This document shows positions 32,586 to 40,816 of a stretch of 64,000 bases of DNA, piece by piece. The DNA is from DATBLE01 sp046734335 (GTDB taxonomy: Bacteria > Actinomycetota > Thermoleophilia > Gaiellales > Gaiellaceae), in assembly GCA_046734335.1 (NCBI GenBank), contig JBKPRA010000018.1, positions 1 through 64,000 on the forward strand, written 5' to 3'. The translations under genes and the position numbers were made by a program. Within the stretch, counting starts at the first letter, position 1, and every line of letters starts with the position of its first letter. Under the pieces are notes generated by a model. That model was not told the origin of the DNA. It was given only the letters and a program-made list of their open reading frames with translations, and ran no database searches.

Positions 32586-33616
32586 CGGGACGGGTGGAGA
32601 AAGTCCGCGCTGCGATCGACGAGCCGCTGCTCGTCACCAAGCCGGTGAACGTCCTCTGGCTGACCGGTCTGGACAGCTCGAACGCAGCCGTTTTGGTCGA
32701 GCCCGACCGGATGCGGATCTTCACCGATTTCCGGTACCTGGAGAAGGCGCGCGAGACCGGGGTGGAGGTTGTCGAGATCCCGCGCGGGCTGTTCGCGAAG
32801 CTGCCGGAACTGCTGCCGAAGCGGGTCGCGTTCGAGTCCGAAAGCCTGGTGCACGCGTCGTGGGCGGCGCTCGACGCGGCCGGGATCGAGACCGTGCCGA
32901 CGGCGCAGCTGCTGGAGGGCATCCGGGCGGTGAAGGAGCCGGGCGAGCTCGAGGCGATCCGGCGCGCTGCCGCGGTCACCAACACGATGTTCGAGCGGCT
33001 GGCCGAGCAGCCGTTCGTGGGGCGAACCGAGACGGAGCTGGTCTGGTGGATCGAATCGGCGATGCACGAGCTCGGAGCAGACGGCGCGGCGTTCCCGCCG
33101 ATCGTCGCCGCCGGCGCGAACGGCGCGCTGCCTCACGCAAACCCCGGAGCACGCACGATCGAGGCGGGGCAGACCGTCGTCGTGGATGCGGCCGCCAAGG
33201 TCGACGGCTATCACTCGGACTGCACCAGGACGTTTGCGACCGGGCCGCTGCCGGACCAGCTCGCCCGCTCGTACGAGGCATGCCTGGAGGGGCAGCTCGC
33301 CGGGCTGGAGGAGACGAGGGCAGGTCGGTCGGGCCGCGACGTGGACGCGGTTGCGCGCAGGGTGATCGAGCAGGCCGGCTTCGGCGAGCTCTTCGCGCAC
33401 GGCCTCGGCCACGGCGTCGGCATGGAGATCCATGAGCAACCGGCGATGCGCCCGGAGAGCGAGGACGTGCTGGCAGCCGGCGGCGTGGTCACGGTCGAGC
33501 CGGGGATCTACCAGCCGGGTCTGGGCGGGATCAGGATCGAGGACCTCGTGATCATCCGCAACAATGGGCCCGAGGTGCTGACCACGTTCACCAAAGAGCT
33601 GGTCACGGTCGGCTGA
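32582..33616 (+). CDS. pepQ: M24-family Xaa-Pro aminopeptidase
   Basis: A 344-aa metallopeptidase removing N-terminal residues before proline. An N-terminal creatinase-like domain (residues 1-120) precedes the pita-bread catalytic domain. Metal ligands: Asp pair in VVDAAAKVDGYHSDCTRTF, His in HGLGHGVGMEIHE, Glu in VTVEPGIY and Glu in GIRIEDLV. It sits between aroQ and efp in an arrangement common in Gram-positive bacteria. Its start overlaps the aroQ stop by four bases. Confidence 0.92.
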   Translation: MTGRVEKVRAAIDEPLLVTKPVNVLWLTGLDSSNAAVLVEPDRMRIFTDFRYLEKARETGVEVVEIPRGLFAKLPELLPKRVAFESESLVHASWAALDAAGIETVPTAQLLEGIRAVKEPGELEAIRRAAAVTNTMFERLAEQPFVGRTETELVWWIESAMHELGADGAAFPPIVAAGANGALPHANPGARTIEAGQTVVVDAAAKVDGYHSDCTRTFATGPLPDQLARSYEACLEGQLAGLEETRAGRSGRDVDAVARRVIEQAGFGELFAHGLGHGVGMEIHEQPAMRPESEDVLAAGGVVTVEPGIYQPGLGGIRIEDLVIIRNNGPEVLTTFTKELVTVG

Positions 33617-34167
33617 TGACGAGCGTGCCCGAGCGGCTGGCAGCGGCGATCGCGAACGTCCCCTTCGTGCAGCTGCCCGAGGGCTGGGAGGGCGGCTCCG
33701 CCCTGAACATCCCCGGTCTCTCGGCGGGGCTGCCGCTGGACGATCCGTGGGACGCGGTCGCGAAGGCGCATGCGCCCGGCCTGTCGGGCGACGAGGTGCG
33801 GTTCGCAGTCACCGCCGACGGCCGCACGATCGGCGGCGGCCCCGACTCCGCGGAGGCGTTGGAGCCGCTCGCGCGCGCCTTGAGGGCCCGCGTCGAAGGT
33901 TCGTTCTGGGCGATCGCGGTGCCGGACGACGGCGACGAATGGTCTGCCGCCGGCACCGCCTCCGAGGTGCTCGAGCTGCCCGATGCGAGCGGCGAGGAGA
34001 TCGAGGCGAGCCGGGTCGGCGCCGAGGTCACGGGACGGGTGGACGGCGAAGATGCCTCGCTGCCGGCCGCTGTCGCCGCCCTCCTCCAGGGCCAAGAAGG
34101 CGATACCGCGATCGTCGCGCACCGCTTCGCCGGCCCGGTCTGGGTCGCCGAGGTCTACCCGCTCTAG
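33616..34167 (+). CDS. Conserved-looking protein of unknown function
   Basis: A 183-aa acidic soluble protein without signal or membrane segments and with no recognised domain. Alternating short hydrophobic strands (VRFAVTADGR, SFWAIAVPDD, TAIVAHRFAGPVWVAEVYPL) suggest an alpha/beta fold. It overlaps pepQ by one base (TGATG) and precedes efp, a position that suggests involvement in translation or proteolysis, but this is only context. Codon use looks ordinary. Confidence 0.65.
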   Translation: MTSVPERLAAAIANVPFVQLPEGWEGGSALNIPGLSAGLPLDDPWDAVAKAHAPGLSGDEVRFAVTADGRTIGGGPDSAEALEPLARALRARVEGSFWAIAVPDDGDEWSAAGTASEVLELPDASGEEIEASRVGAEVTGRVDGEDASLPAAVAALLQGQEGDTAIVAHRFAGPVWVAEVYPL

Positions 34168-34184
34168 GGCCGCTACGGCGCCGC

Positions 34185-34190
34185 TACACT
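34185..34190 (+). promoter_or_regulatory. -10 box TACACT for efp
   Basis: TACACT lies 9 nt before the efp ATG at 34200, in an 32-bp gap after the previous stop. Confidence 0.4.
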
Positions 34191-34199
34191 GCCCCGCCG

Positions 34200-34766
34200 A
34201 TGGCCGAGGTCGTCTCCACCAACCAGTTCAAGAACGGCATGCACATCGAGCTCGACGGAGAGCCCTGGCGCATCGTCGAGTTCCAGCACGTGAAGCCAGG
34301 CAAGGGCGGCGCGTTTGTCCGCACGAAGCTGAAGGCCCTCGCCTCGGGCGCGGTCGTCGACCGCACCTTCCGGGCGGGCGAGAAGTTCCCGCGCGTCCAC
34401 ACCGAGGTCAAGAACGTCCAGTACCTCTACGACGCTGGCGACGACGTCGTCTTCATGGACGAGGAGAACTACGAGCAGCTGCATCTCACGCGCGGCTCGG
34501 TGGAGGACGCGCTCGAGTTCCTCCAGCCGTCGAGCTCCGTGCAGCTGCTGATGGTCGACGGCAAGCCCGCAGGTGTCCAGATGCCGGCGTCCGTGGAGCT
34601 GGCGGTGACGGAGACCGAGCCCGGGATCCGCGGCGACACCGTCTCGAACGTGACGAAGGCCGCCACGCTCGAGACGGGCGCAGTCGTGCAGGTGCCGCTG
34701 TTCGTGAACGTCGGCGACCGCCTGAAGGTCGACCCGCGCGAGAAGCGGTACATCTCCCGGGCCTGA
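34200..34766 (+). CDS. efp: Elongation factor P
   Basis: A 188-aa tRNA-shaped factor that relieves ribosome stalling at polyproline. Domain I has the loop KPGKGGAFVRTK with Lys at the usual modification position (KGG). Domains II and III follow, ending in TGAVVQVPLFVNVGDRLKVD, which fits EF-P. No epmA/epmB or YmfI-type gene is nearby. Length is standard. Confidence 0.96.
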   Translation: MAEVVSTNQFKNGMHIELDGEPWRIVEFQHVKPGKGGAFVRTKLKALASGAVVDRTFRAGEKFPRVHTEVKNVQYLYDAGDDVVFMDEENYEQLHLTRGSVEDALEFLQPSSSVQLLMVDGKPAGVQMPASVELAVTETEPGIRGDTVSNVTKAATLETGAVVQVPLFVNVGDRLKVDPREKRYISRA

Positions 34767-34783
34767 GACCGAGCGAGCAGCGG

Positions 34784-34789
34784 TAGGCT
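34784..34789 (+). promoter_or_regulatory. -10 box TAGGCT for the carboxyltransferase-like/BCCP gene
   Basis: TAGGCT is followed by CCCGTCC and the GTG at 34797; leaderless spacing of 7 nt. It would drive the accC-nusB-ispA-tlyA-nadK-recN series as well. Confidence 0.5.
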
Positions 34790-34796
34790 CCCGTCC

Positions 34797-36614
34797 GTGC
34801 CGGCGCTCGTCGACACGACTATCCGGCTGCTCGGACAGGAGCCGCTCGCCGCGGTGCTACCGACGTCCGCGCAGCTCGATCTCGCCGAGATCCTCGACGG
34901 GGCCGGCTTCGCCTACCTCGAGGTTTCGGGCGGCGGCTGCTTCGAGTCGGCCGTCAAGCGAGGGGTCGAGAGCCCGTGGGAGCGGATCCGCGCGATCCGA
35001 GCGAGGACCACGACCCCCCTCGCGCTGGCGCTGCGCGGCCGCTTCCTCGTCGGCTCCAGGCCGGCCGGCGGCGACTTCGTCCGACGCTTCGTCGCCTCGG
35101 CGGCCGAGAGCGGGATCGACGTCTTCCGTCTGCACGATCCCCTCAACGATGTCTCCAACCTCCGCGAGGCGAGCGAGGCGATCACCGCCGCGGAGCGCGA
35201 GTTCGACGCCGGCCTGGTCTACAGCCCAGGTCCCTCCGGCGAGACCGGTGCGCTCGTCGCCCAGGCGCAGCGGCTTCCCGAGCTGGGCGCCGCCCGCATC
35301 CTGATCCACGACCCGTCCGGGTCGCTCGAGCCGCACCGCGTCCGAGAGCTGGTCGAGGCGATCCGCGAGGCGAGCAACCTCCCGGTCGGGTTCTACTGCC
35401 AGGGCGCGGGGGGCGGTGCGCTGGCCGCCGCGATCGAGGCCGCCCGCGCCGGGGTCGACCTGCTCGCCTGCACCGTGTACCCCGTCGCCCTCGTCCTCCA
35501 CCGCGCTTCCGGTGAGGCGCTGGCGAGCGTCCTGGGCGGCCTCGGCCTCCAGACTGGAGTCTCCCCGGACCCCCTCTGGCGGGCATCAGACCTTGTCGAC
35601 GAGCACATCAGCGACCAGCCGGTCGCGCCGCTCGCGCCGCGCATCGCCACGAGGGCCGCCGAGCACAGCCTTCCGGCCGGGCTGATCGCGGCGATCGACC
35701 TCCACCTCCGGACGCAGGGCGCCGGCGACCGGCTCGACGAGGTGATCGCCGAGCTGGAGACGATCCGCGCCGAGGTCGGATCGCCGCCGCTCGCCGCGCC
35801 GATCGGCCAGGTGCTGGCCTCGCAGGCGCTCCTGCACGTGCTCGCGGCCGAGCGCTACCAGACGGTCGTCGACGAGCTACGGGCGCTGGTCCAGGGCCGT
35901 TACGGCTCGCCCCCTGCAGCGATCTCGCCGGCCGTCGACCGGGCGGTCTCGCTGCTCTCGGACGGGGCGCCGGCGGAGGAAGCGCCCGACCTGGACGAGC
36001 TCCGCAAGCGCCACAGGGGTCTCGCCGCCAGCGAAGAGGAGCTGCTGCTGCTCGCACTCTTCGGGGACGACGCCGAGCCGCTCCTGCACACGATCCGCGG
36101 CCGCGGCACCCAGGAGTCGCTGGAGGGCGTCGGGGTCGACGCGACCCGCGCCGAGCGGATCCGCGAGATCGTCCGCATCGTCCAGGACTCCGGCGTCGGT
36201 GAGGTGACGATCGAGGACGCCGGCCTCCGCGTCACCGTCCGAAGGACGCCCGAGGCAGGAGAAGGCGTGGTCGCCGCATCCGCGCCGCCGGCTCCGGCCC
36301 CCGAGGAGGAGACAACCGCGGCCGCCCCGCCCGCGCCGCCGATCGATCCCGGCGTCATTCGAATCGAGGCCCCGATGGTCGGCACCTTCTACCGCGCTTC
36401 CTCGCCCGGCGCGCCGCCGTTCGTCGAGGAGGGCGACGCCGTCGGCCAGGGGCAGACCCTCTGCATCCTCGAGGCGATGAAGCTGATGAACGAGGTGAAG
36501 GCCGAGCAGGAAGGCGTCGTCACGCGGATCCACCCCGAGAACGGCCAGCCGGTGGAGTACGGCCAGCTCCTGTTCGAGCTCGAGCCCGTCAACGGCCGCC
36601 CAGTCGGCCTGTAG
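34797..36614 (+). CDS. Carboxyltransferase-like pseudoenzyme domain fused to biotin carrier protein
   Basis: A 605-aa fusion. Residues 1-280 follow the OadA/PycB carboxyltransferase barrel (LRGRFLVGSRPAGGDFVRRF, GIDVFRLHDPLNDVSNL), and 320-380 its PYC_OADA region (QALLHVLAAERYQTVVDEL). The metal-site positions appear changed: Leu11 for the Asp of RDAHQ, His171 for the carbamylated Lys of KD.AG, and Tyr200 and Gln202 for HTHD. Residues 450-485 resemble the AccB N-terminus; a Pro/Ala linker and a biotinyl domain with EAMKLMNE (Lys562) follow. accC is 11 bp downstream, so it should be biotinylated by that system. Whether the barrel is catalytic is doubtful. Confidence 0.82.
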   Translation: MPALVDTTIRLLGQEPLAAVLPTSAQLDLAEILDGAGFAYLEVSGGGCFESAVKRGVESPWERIRAIRARTTTPLALALRGRFLVGSRPAGGDFVRRFVASAAESGIDVFRLHDPLNDVSNLREASEAITAAEREFDAGLVYSPGPSGETGALVAQAQRLPELGAARILIHDPSGSLEPHRVRELVEAIREASNLPVGFYCQGAGGGALAAAIEAARAGVDLLACTVYPVALVLHRASGEALASVLGGLGLQTGVSPDPLWRASDLVDEHISDQPVAPLAPRIATRAAEHSLPAGLIAAIDLHLRTQGAGDRLDEVIAELETIRAEVGSPPLAAPIGQVLASQALLHVLAAERYQTVVDELRALVQGRYGSPPAAISPAVDRAVSLLSDGAPAEEAPDLDELRKRHRGLAASEEELLLLALFGDDAEPLLHTIRGRGTQESLEGVGVDATRAERIREIVRIVQDSGVGEVTIEDAGLRVTVRRTPEAGEGVVAASAPPAPAPEEETTAAAPPAPPIDPGVIRIEAPMVGTFYRASSPGAPPFVEEGDAVGQGQTLCILEAMKLMNEVKAEQEGVVTRIHPENGQPVEYGQLLFELEPVNGRPVGL

Positions 36615-36625
36615 GTGCCGTAGCG

Positions 36626-37969
36626 GTGTTCACGCGGGTCCTGGTCGCGAACCGCGGCGAGATCGCCGTCCGCGTCATCCGGGCGCTGCGCGAGCTCGGG
36701 ATCGAGGCGGTCGCGATCTACTCCACCGCCGACGCCGACGAGCTGCACGTCCGGCTCGCCGACCGCGCGGTGTGCGTCGGTCCGCCGTCCCCTGCGGAGA
36801 GCTATCTGAATATCCCGTCGGTGGTCGCGGCGGCGGAGACGACCGGGTGCCAGGCAGTCCATCCCGGCTATGGGTTCCTGTCGGAGCGGCCGGAGTTCGT
36901 CCGTGCCTGCGCGGACAACGACCTCGTCTTCGTCGGCCCCGACGCGGAGGTGATGGCGCGGATGGGCGACAAGGTGCAGGCCAAGATCGCCATGCGCGAG
37001 GCGGGAGTGCCAGTCGTCCCGGGCACCGAGGGGGCGACCACGCTCGCCCAGGCCCGCGAGCTGGCGCCAGAGATCGGCTTTCCGCTGCTGCTCAAGGCGG
37101 CGGCCGGAGGCGGGGGGCGGGGCATGCGCCTCGTCGCCTCCCGCGAGGAGCTCGACGGCGCGTTCGCGACCGCCTCGGCCGAGGCGGACGCGGCGTTCGG
37201 CGACGGCAGCCTCTACGTCGAGAAGGCGCTCGTTCCAGCGCGGCACGTGGAGATCCAGGTGCTCGCGGACGCCGACGGCGGCGTCCTCACGCTCGGAGAG
37301 CGCGAGTGCTCGATCCAACGTCGCCACCAGAAACTGATCGAAGAGTCGCCCTCGTCCGCCCTGACGGCCGAGCTGCGCGAGGAGATGGAGGCCGCCGCCG
37401 AGCGGGCCTGCCGGGAAACCGGTTACACGAACGCGGGCACGCTCGAGTTCCTGCTCGGCCCTGACCGTGCCTTCTACTTCATCGAGCTCAACGCCCGCCT
37501 GCAGGTCGAGCACCCCGTGACCGAGCTGGTCACCGGCGTCGACATCGTCCGGGAGCAGCTGCGGATCGCTGCGGGCGAGCAGCTGGCGACCACCGGCCGT
37601 GCCCCCCGCTCGGGGCACGCGATCGAGATCCGCATCAACGCGGAGGACCCGAAGCGCGGCTTCACACCCTCGCCCGGCCGCATCGAGCGGCTGCGCGCGC
37701 CGAGCGGCCCGGGCGTCCGCCTGGACACGCACGTCGAATCGGGCGCCACCATTCCGCCCCACTACGACTCGCTGATCGCCAAGCTGGTCGTCTGGGACTC
37801 CGACCGGCCGGCCGCGATCGCCCGCGGCCTGCGAGCGCTCGGCGAGCTGGAGGTCGAGGGCATCGCCACCACGCGCGACTTCGCCCGCGACGTCCTGCGG
37901 AGCGAAGCGTTCACGAGCGGCGAGTACACGACCTCCTACGTCGACGATCTCGGAGCCGGAGCCCAGTGA
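36626..37969 (+). CDS. accC: Biotin carboxylase subunit
   Basis: A 447-aa ATP-grasp enzyme that carboxylates biotin on the carrier domain using ATP and bicarbonate. Features: VANRGEIAVRVIRALRELGI at the start, HPGYGFLSER, the glycine-rich loop AAAGGGGRGMR, ECSIQRRHQK, and INARLQVEHPVTE, which holds catalytic and bicarbonate-binding residues. Length matches free-standing AccC. Its nearest carrier is the fused biotin domain upstream; no AccA/AccD-type transferase is in the window. GTGA overlap with nusB. Confidence 0.95.
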   Translation: MFTRVLVANRGEIAVRVIRALRELGIEAVAIYSTADADELHVRLADRAVCVGPPSPAESYLNIPSVVAAAETTGCQAVHPGYGFLSERPEFVRACADNDLVFVGPDAEVMARMGDKVQAKIAMREAGVPVVPGTEGATTLAQARELAPEIGFPLLLKAAAGGGGRGMRLVASREELDGAFATASAEADAAFGDGSLYVEKALVPARHVEIQVLADADGGVLTLGERECSIQRRHQKLIEESPSSALTAELREEMEAAAERACRETGYTNAGTLEFLLGPDRAFYFIELNARLQVEHPVTELVTGVDIVREQLRIAAGEQLATTGRAPRSGHAIEIRINAEDPKRGFTPSPGRIERLRAPSGPGVRLDTHVESGATIPPHYDSLIAKLVVWDSDRPAAIARGLRALGELEVEGIATTRDFARDVLRSEAFTSGEYTTSYVDDLGAGAQ

Positions 37970-38343
37970 CGCTCTCCCGCCGCGCGGCGCGCCGGACGGC
38001 GCTCTTTCTCCTGTACCAGTGGGACCTCACCGGCCAGCCGATCGGCACGAACTACGACGGCGAGATCGACGACTTCGCCCGCGACCTGGCCGAATCGGTC
38101 GCGGCGCAGGCGGACGAGCTCGACGCTCGGATCTCGGCCGTCTCCGGCGACTGGCCGGCGGGCCAGCTCGGCACACTCGAGCGGAACGTCCTGCGGATCG
38201 GCATCCACGAGCTCGATGAAGGTACGGTCCCGCTGGAAGTGGTGATGGACGAGGCGGTGACCCTGGCGAAGCGGTATTCGTCCGAAGATGCGGGCAGGCT
38301 CGTCAACGGGATCCTCGGCGCCATATCGCGGGAGGCCGCATGA
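37966..38343 (+). CDS. nusB: Transcription antitermination/16S rRNA factor NusB
   Basis: A 125-aa all-helical protein binding boxA RNA with NusE. SRRAARRTALFLLYQWDLTG is the typical N-terminal helix, and LERNVLRIGIHELDEG, VPLEVVMDEAVTLAKRYSSEDAGRLVNGILG the conserved C-terminal half. Overlaps accC (GTGA) and the xseB-like gene (ATGA). Confidence 0.94.
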   Translation: MTLSRRAARRTALFLLYQWDLTGQPIGTNYDGEIDDFARDLAESVAAQADELDARISAVSGDWPAGQLGTLERNVLRIGIHELDEGTVPLEVVMDEAVTLAKRYSSEDAGRLVNGILGAISREAA

Positions 38344-38507
38344 CGCTGCAGGAGAAGGTCGACCGGCTCGAGCAGCTGCGCCGGCAGCTGGAGGGCTGCG
38401 AGTCGCTCGAGGACGCCGTCGACCTACTGGCCGAGTTCGATACGGCGGCCAAGGAACTGATCGAGGCGATCGACCAGGCGAAGCGCGAAGCCGATGCACA
38501 GCCCTGA
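38340..38507 (+). CDS. xseB: Exodeoxyribonuclease VII small-subunit-like protein
   Basis: A 55-aa helical protein (EKVDRLEQLRRQLEGCESL, then LLAEFDTAAKELIEAIDQA) with the length, heptad spacing and S-LEDAVDLL turn of XseB (the LEEALALFEEG region). It lies between nusB and the prenyl synthase, exactly where xseA-xseB occur in many genomes, but xseA is absent here. ATGA overlap with nusB and 14-bp overlap with the next gene. Confidence 0.55.
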   Translation: MTLQEKVDRLEQLRRQLEGCESLEDAVDLLAEFDTAAKELIEAIDQAKREADAQP

Positions 38508-39264
38508 CGAGCTGAAAGAGCTGGTCGAGGAGGCCCTCGAGGAGCTCCAGCTCTGGCCGGCGCTGGGCGGCCAGCAGGAGTCCGCCCGCTACGCGCTCGA
38601 GATGGGCGGCAAGCGCATCCGCCCGGTGATCTCGCTCGCGGTCGGCGAGGCGCTCGAGGCCGAACCCGAGCAGGCGATGCCGGCAGCGCTCGCGATCGAG
38701 CTCGTGCACAACTTCTCCCTCGTCCACGACGACCTTCCTTCGTTGGACGACGACTCGGAGCGGCGCGGCAAGCCCAGCGTCTGGGCGGCCTTCGGCGAGG
38801 GCAAGGCACTGCTGGCCGGGGACGCGCTGCTCGCCGAGGCGTTCAGGCTCGCCTGCTCGTATCCGACCACCGACGTCGCGCGAGAGCTCGCCGAGGCGAC
38901 CCTCGGGATGATCGGGGGCCAGTACCTCGACACGATGGAGCCGGGCGCCGACCTGGAGACCGTGCACCGCCTGAAGACCGGCTGCCTCTTCTATGGGTCG
39001 GTCACCCTCGGGCTCTGGGCGGCCGGCCTGCCGCGCGAGGAGCAGGGGGCCTGGCGGGACTTCGCGGACGAGCTCGGGATGCTCTTCCAGGTCGTGGACG
39101 ACATCCTCGACGAGGACGGCTACGTGCTCGCGGAAGGGGTGGAGGCGGCTCGGATGCGCGCGAACCGCGCCGCCGAGCGGGCCCTCGCGCTCCTGCTCGA
39201 GGTTCCTGCCGATACCGCGGTGCTGGCCGAAATCGTCAACGGGCTCGCCGTCAGAACCGCCTAG
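38494..39264 (+). CDS. ispA: Short polyprenyl synthetase (IspA-like)
   Basis: A 256-aa trans-prenyltransferase condensing IPP with allylic diphosphates. GGKRIRP, the first Asp-rich motif LVHDDLPSLDDD and RRGKPS are intact, and the second Asp-rich motif appears as FQVVDDILDEDGY. After it, the usual Gly-Lys and Asp/Lys-rich stretch (GK..G.D...KTY) is missing, making the protein about 35 residues shorter than FPP/GGPP synthases. Activity on long substrates may differ. It overlaps the xseB-like gene by 14 bp. Confidence 0.8.
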   Translation: MHSPDELKELVEEALEELQLWPALGGQQESARYALEMGGKRIRPVISLAVGEALEAEPEQAMPAALAIELVHNFSLVHDDLPSLDDDSERRGKPSVWAAFGEGKALLAGDALLAEAFRLACSYPTTDVARELAEATLGMIGGQYLDTMEPGADLETVHRLKTGCLFYGSVTLGLWAAGLPREEQGAWRDFADELGMLFQVVDDILDEDGYVLAEGVEAARMRANRAAERALALLLEVPADTAVLAEIVNGLAVRTA

Positions 39265-39273
39265 CGCCGGCAG

Positions 39274-40038
39274 ATGAAGAAGCGCCTGGACGTCCTTCTC
39301 GTCGAGCGCGGGCTCGCGGAGTCGCGCACGCAAGCGCAGGCGCTGATCCTCGCCGGGCTCGTCCCCGGGCATTCGAAGGCGGGTGAGCAGATCGACGAGG
39401 CTGCGGAGCTCGCCGTCGAGCGCGGGCCCAGGTTCGTCTCCCGGGGAGGCGAGAAGCTCGAGCACGCGCTCGACGCTCTCGGCGTCGATCCGGCAGGGCG
39501 AAACTGCCTCGACGTGGGCGCGTCGACGGGCGGCTTCACCGATGTGCTCCTCCAGCGCGGTGCCGCCCGCGTGATCGCGCTCGACGTCGGTTACGGGCAA
39601 CTGCATCCGCGTCTCCGAGACGACCCCCGCGTGACCGTGATGGAGCGCGTGAATGCCCGCGGGCTGACCGAGCTGCCCTACGCGCCCGAGCTCGTGGTGT
39701 GCGACGTGTCGTTCATCTCGGTCACGAAGGCGCTCCCGCGCGCGCTGCAGCTCGCCGCTCAGGGCTGGGACGCGGTGGTGCTGGTCAAGCCCCAGTTCGA
39801 AGCCGGCCGAGACGAAGTGGGCAAGGGCGGCGTCGTCACCTCGCGCGAGACGCGAACGAGAGTGGCACGAGAGGTCGCAGCGGCGGCCCTCGGCTGGGAT
39901 GCGGAGGTCGCGGGCGTCGTAGACTCGGGCTTACCCGGACCGAAGGGAAACCGTGAGCTCTTCCTCCATCTCCGACACCGACCGGGAGCCCGCCTCGACG
40001 CCGACCTCGACAGCTGGATCGATGACGCCGTCGGCTGA
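39274..40038 (+). CDS. tlyA: TlyA-family rRNA 2'-O-methyltransferase
   Basis: A 254-aa enzyme with an N-terminal S4 RNA-binding domain (KKRLDVLLVERGLAESRTQAQ) and an FtsJ-like methyltransferase (LDVGASTGGFTDVLLQRGA, then ALDVGYGQLHPRLRDD and a KPQFEAG motif). TlyA methylates 16S and 23S rRNA and gives capreomycin sensitivity in mycobacteria. It is followed by nadK with a 17-bp overlap. This tlyA-nadK-recN order is characteristic of Gram-positive bacteria. Confidence 0.93.
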   Translation: MKKRLDVLLVERGLAESRTQAQALILAGLVPGHSKAGEQIDEAAELAVERGPRFVSRGGEKLEHALDALGVDPAGRNCLDVGASTGGFTDVLLQRGAARVIALDVGYGQLHPRLRDDPRVTVMERVNARGLTELPYAPELVVCDVSFISVTKALPRALQLAAQGWDAVVLVKPQFEAGRDEVGKGGVVTSRETRTRVAREVAAAALGWDAEVAGVVDSGLPGPKGNRELFLHLRHRPGARLDADLDSWIDDAVG

Positions 40039-40816
40039 GCCGGTCCGGACGATCGCCGTCGTCAGTCACGGCGATCCCGACGTCGTCGCCGGCGCGAGGT
40101 CGCGCCTGCAGGCGATCTGCGAGAGCGCCGGCATCGAGATCGTCGATCGTGACGACGTCGACCTCGCCGTGGTCCTCGGCGGTGATGGGACGACCTTGCG
40201 TGCGCTGCACCGCTTCCTGGGTACGCCCGTGCCGGTGCTGGGAGTCAACTTCGGCCGGGTCGGCTTCCTGTCGGCGATGGGCCGCGACGCGATGGAGGGC
40301 GGCCTCGCCCGCGCGTTCGCCGGCGAGCGTCGCGTCGTCGAGCTGCCGACCCTCGAGGTGAACGTCGCGGGAGTCGCGGCCGTGGCCGTCAACGACGTCG
40401 TCTGCGCGACCTCTGCGATCGGCCGGATGATGGAGTTCGCGTGGTCGGTAGGCGGCGAGGATCTCGGCGTCCAGCCGTGCGACGGCGTCATCTGCGCCAG
40501 CTCGACCGGATCGACCGCGTACAACCTCTCGAGCGGCGGCCCCGTGCTCGTGTGGGGGCTCGACGCAATGGCGGTCACGTTCGTCTCGCCGCACTCGCTG
40601 CACGCCCGCCCACTGGTCGTCCCGCGCGGGCTCGAGCTGCGGGTGCGGAACGAGACACGGACGACGGACGCGAAGGTGATCGTCGACGGCATGCCGGTTG
40701 CCGAGCTCGGGGAAGGAAAGGAAGCGACGGTACAGCTCGGTGGGCGGCGCGCACTGCTGGCGCTGCTGCCCGAGATGACCTTCTTCCATCGCTACCGAGA
40801 GACCTTTGCTTCGTAG
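40022..40816 (+). CDS. nadK: NAD kinase
   Basis: A 264-aa ATP/polyphosphate NAD kinase making NADP. The GGDGTTLRALH motif, the NDVV site (AVNDVVCAT), the SSTGSTAYNLSSGGP block and PRGLELRVRN are conserved. I chose the ATG at 40022; an upstream start at 39953 would add a low-complexity Ser/Thr/Pro stretch and extend further into tlyA. It overlaps tlyA and the TTG of recN. Confidence 0.93.
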   Translation: MTPSAEPVRTIAVVSHGDPDVVAGARSRLQAICESAGIEIVDRDDVDLAVVLGGDGTTLRALHRFLGTPVPVLGVNFGRVGFLSAMGRDAMEGGLARAFAGERRVVELPTLEVNVAGVAAVAVNDVVCATSAIGRMMEFAWSVGGEDLGVQPCDGVICASSTGSTAYNLSSGGPVLVWGLDAMAVTFVSPHSLHARPLVVPRGLELRVRNETRTTDAKVIVDGMPVAELGEGKEATVQLGGRRALLALLPEMTFFHRYRETFAS

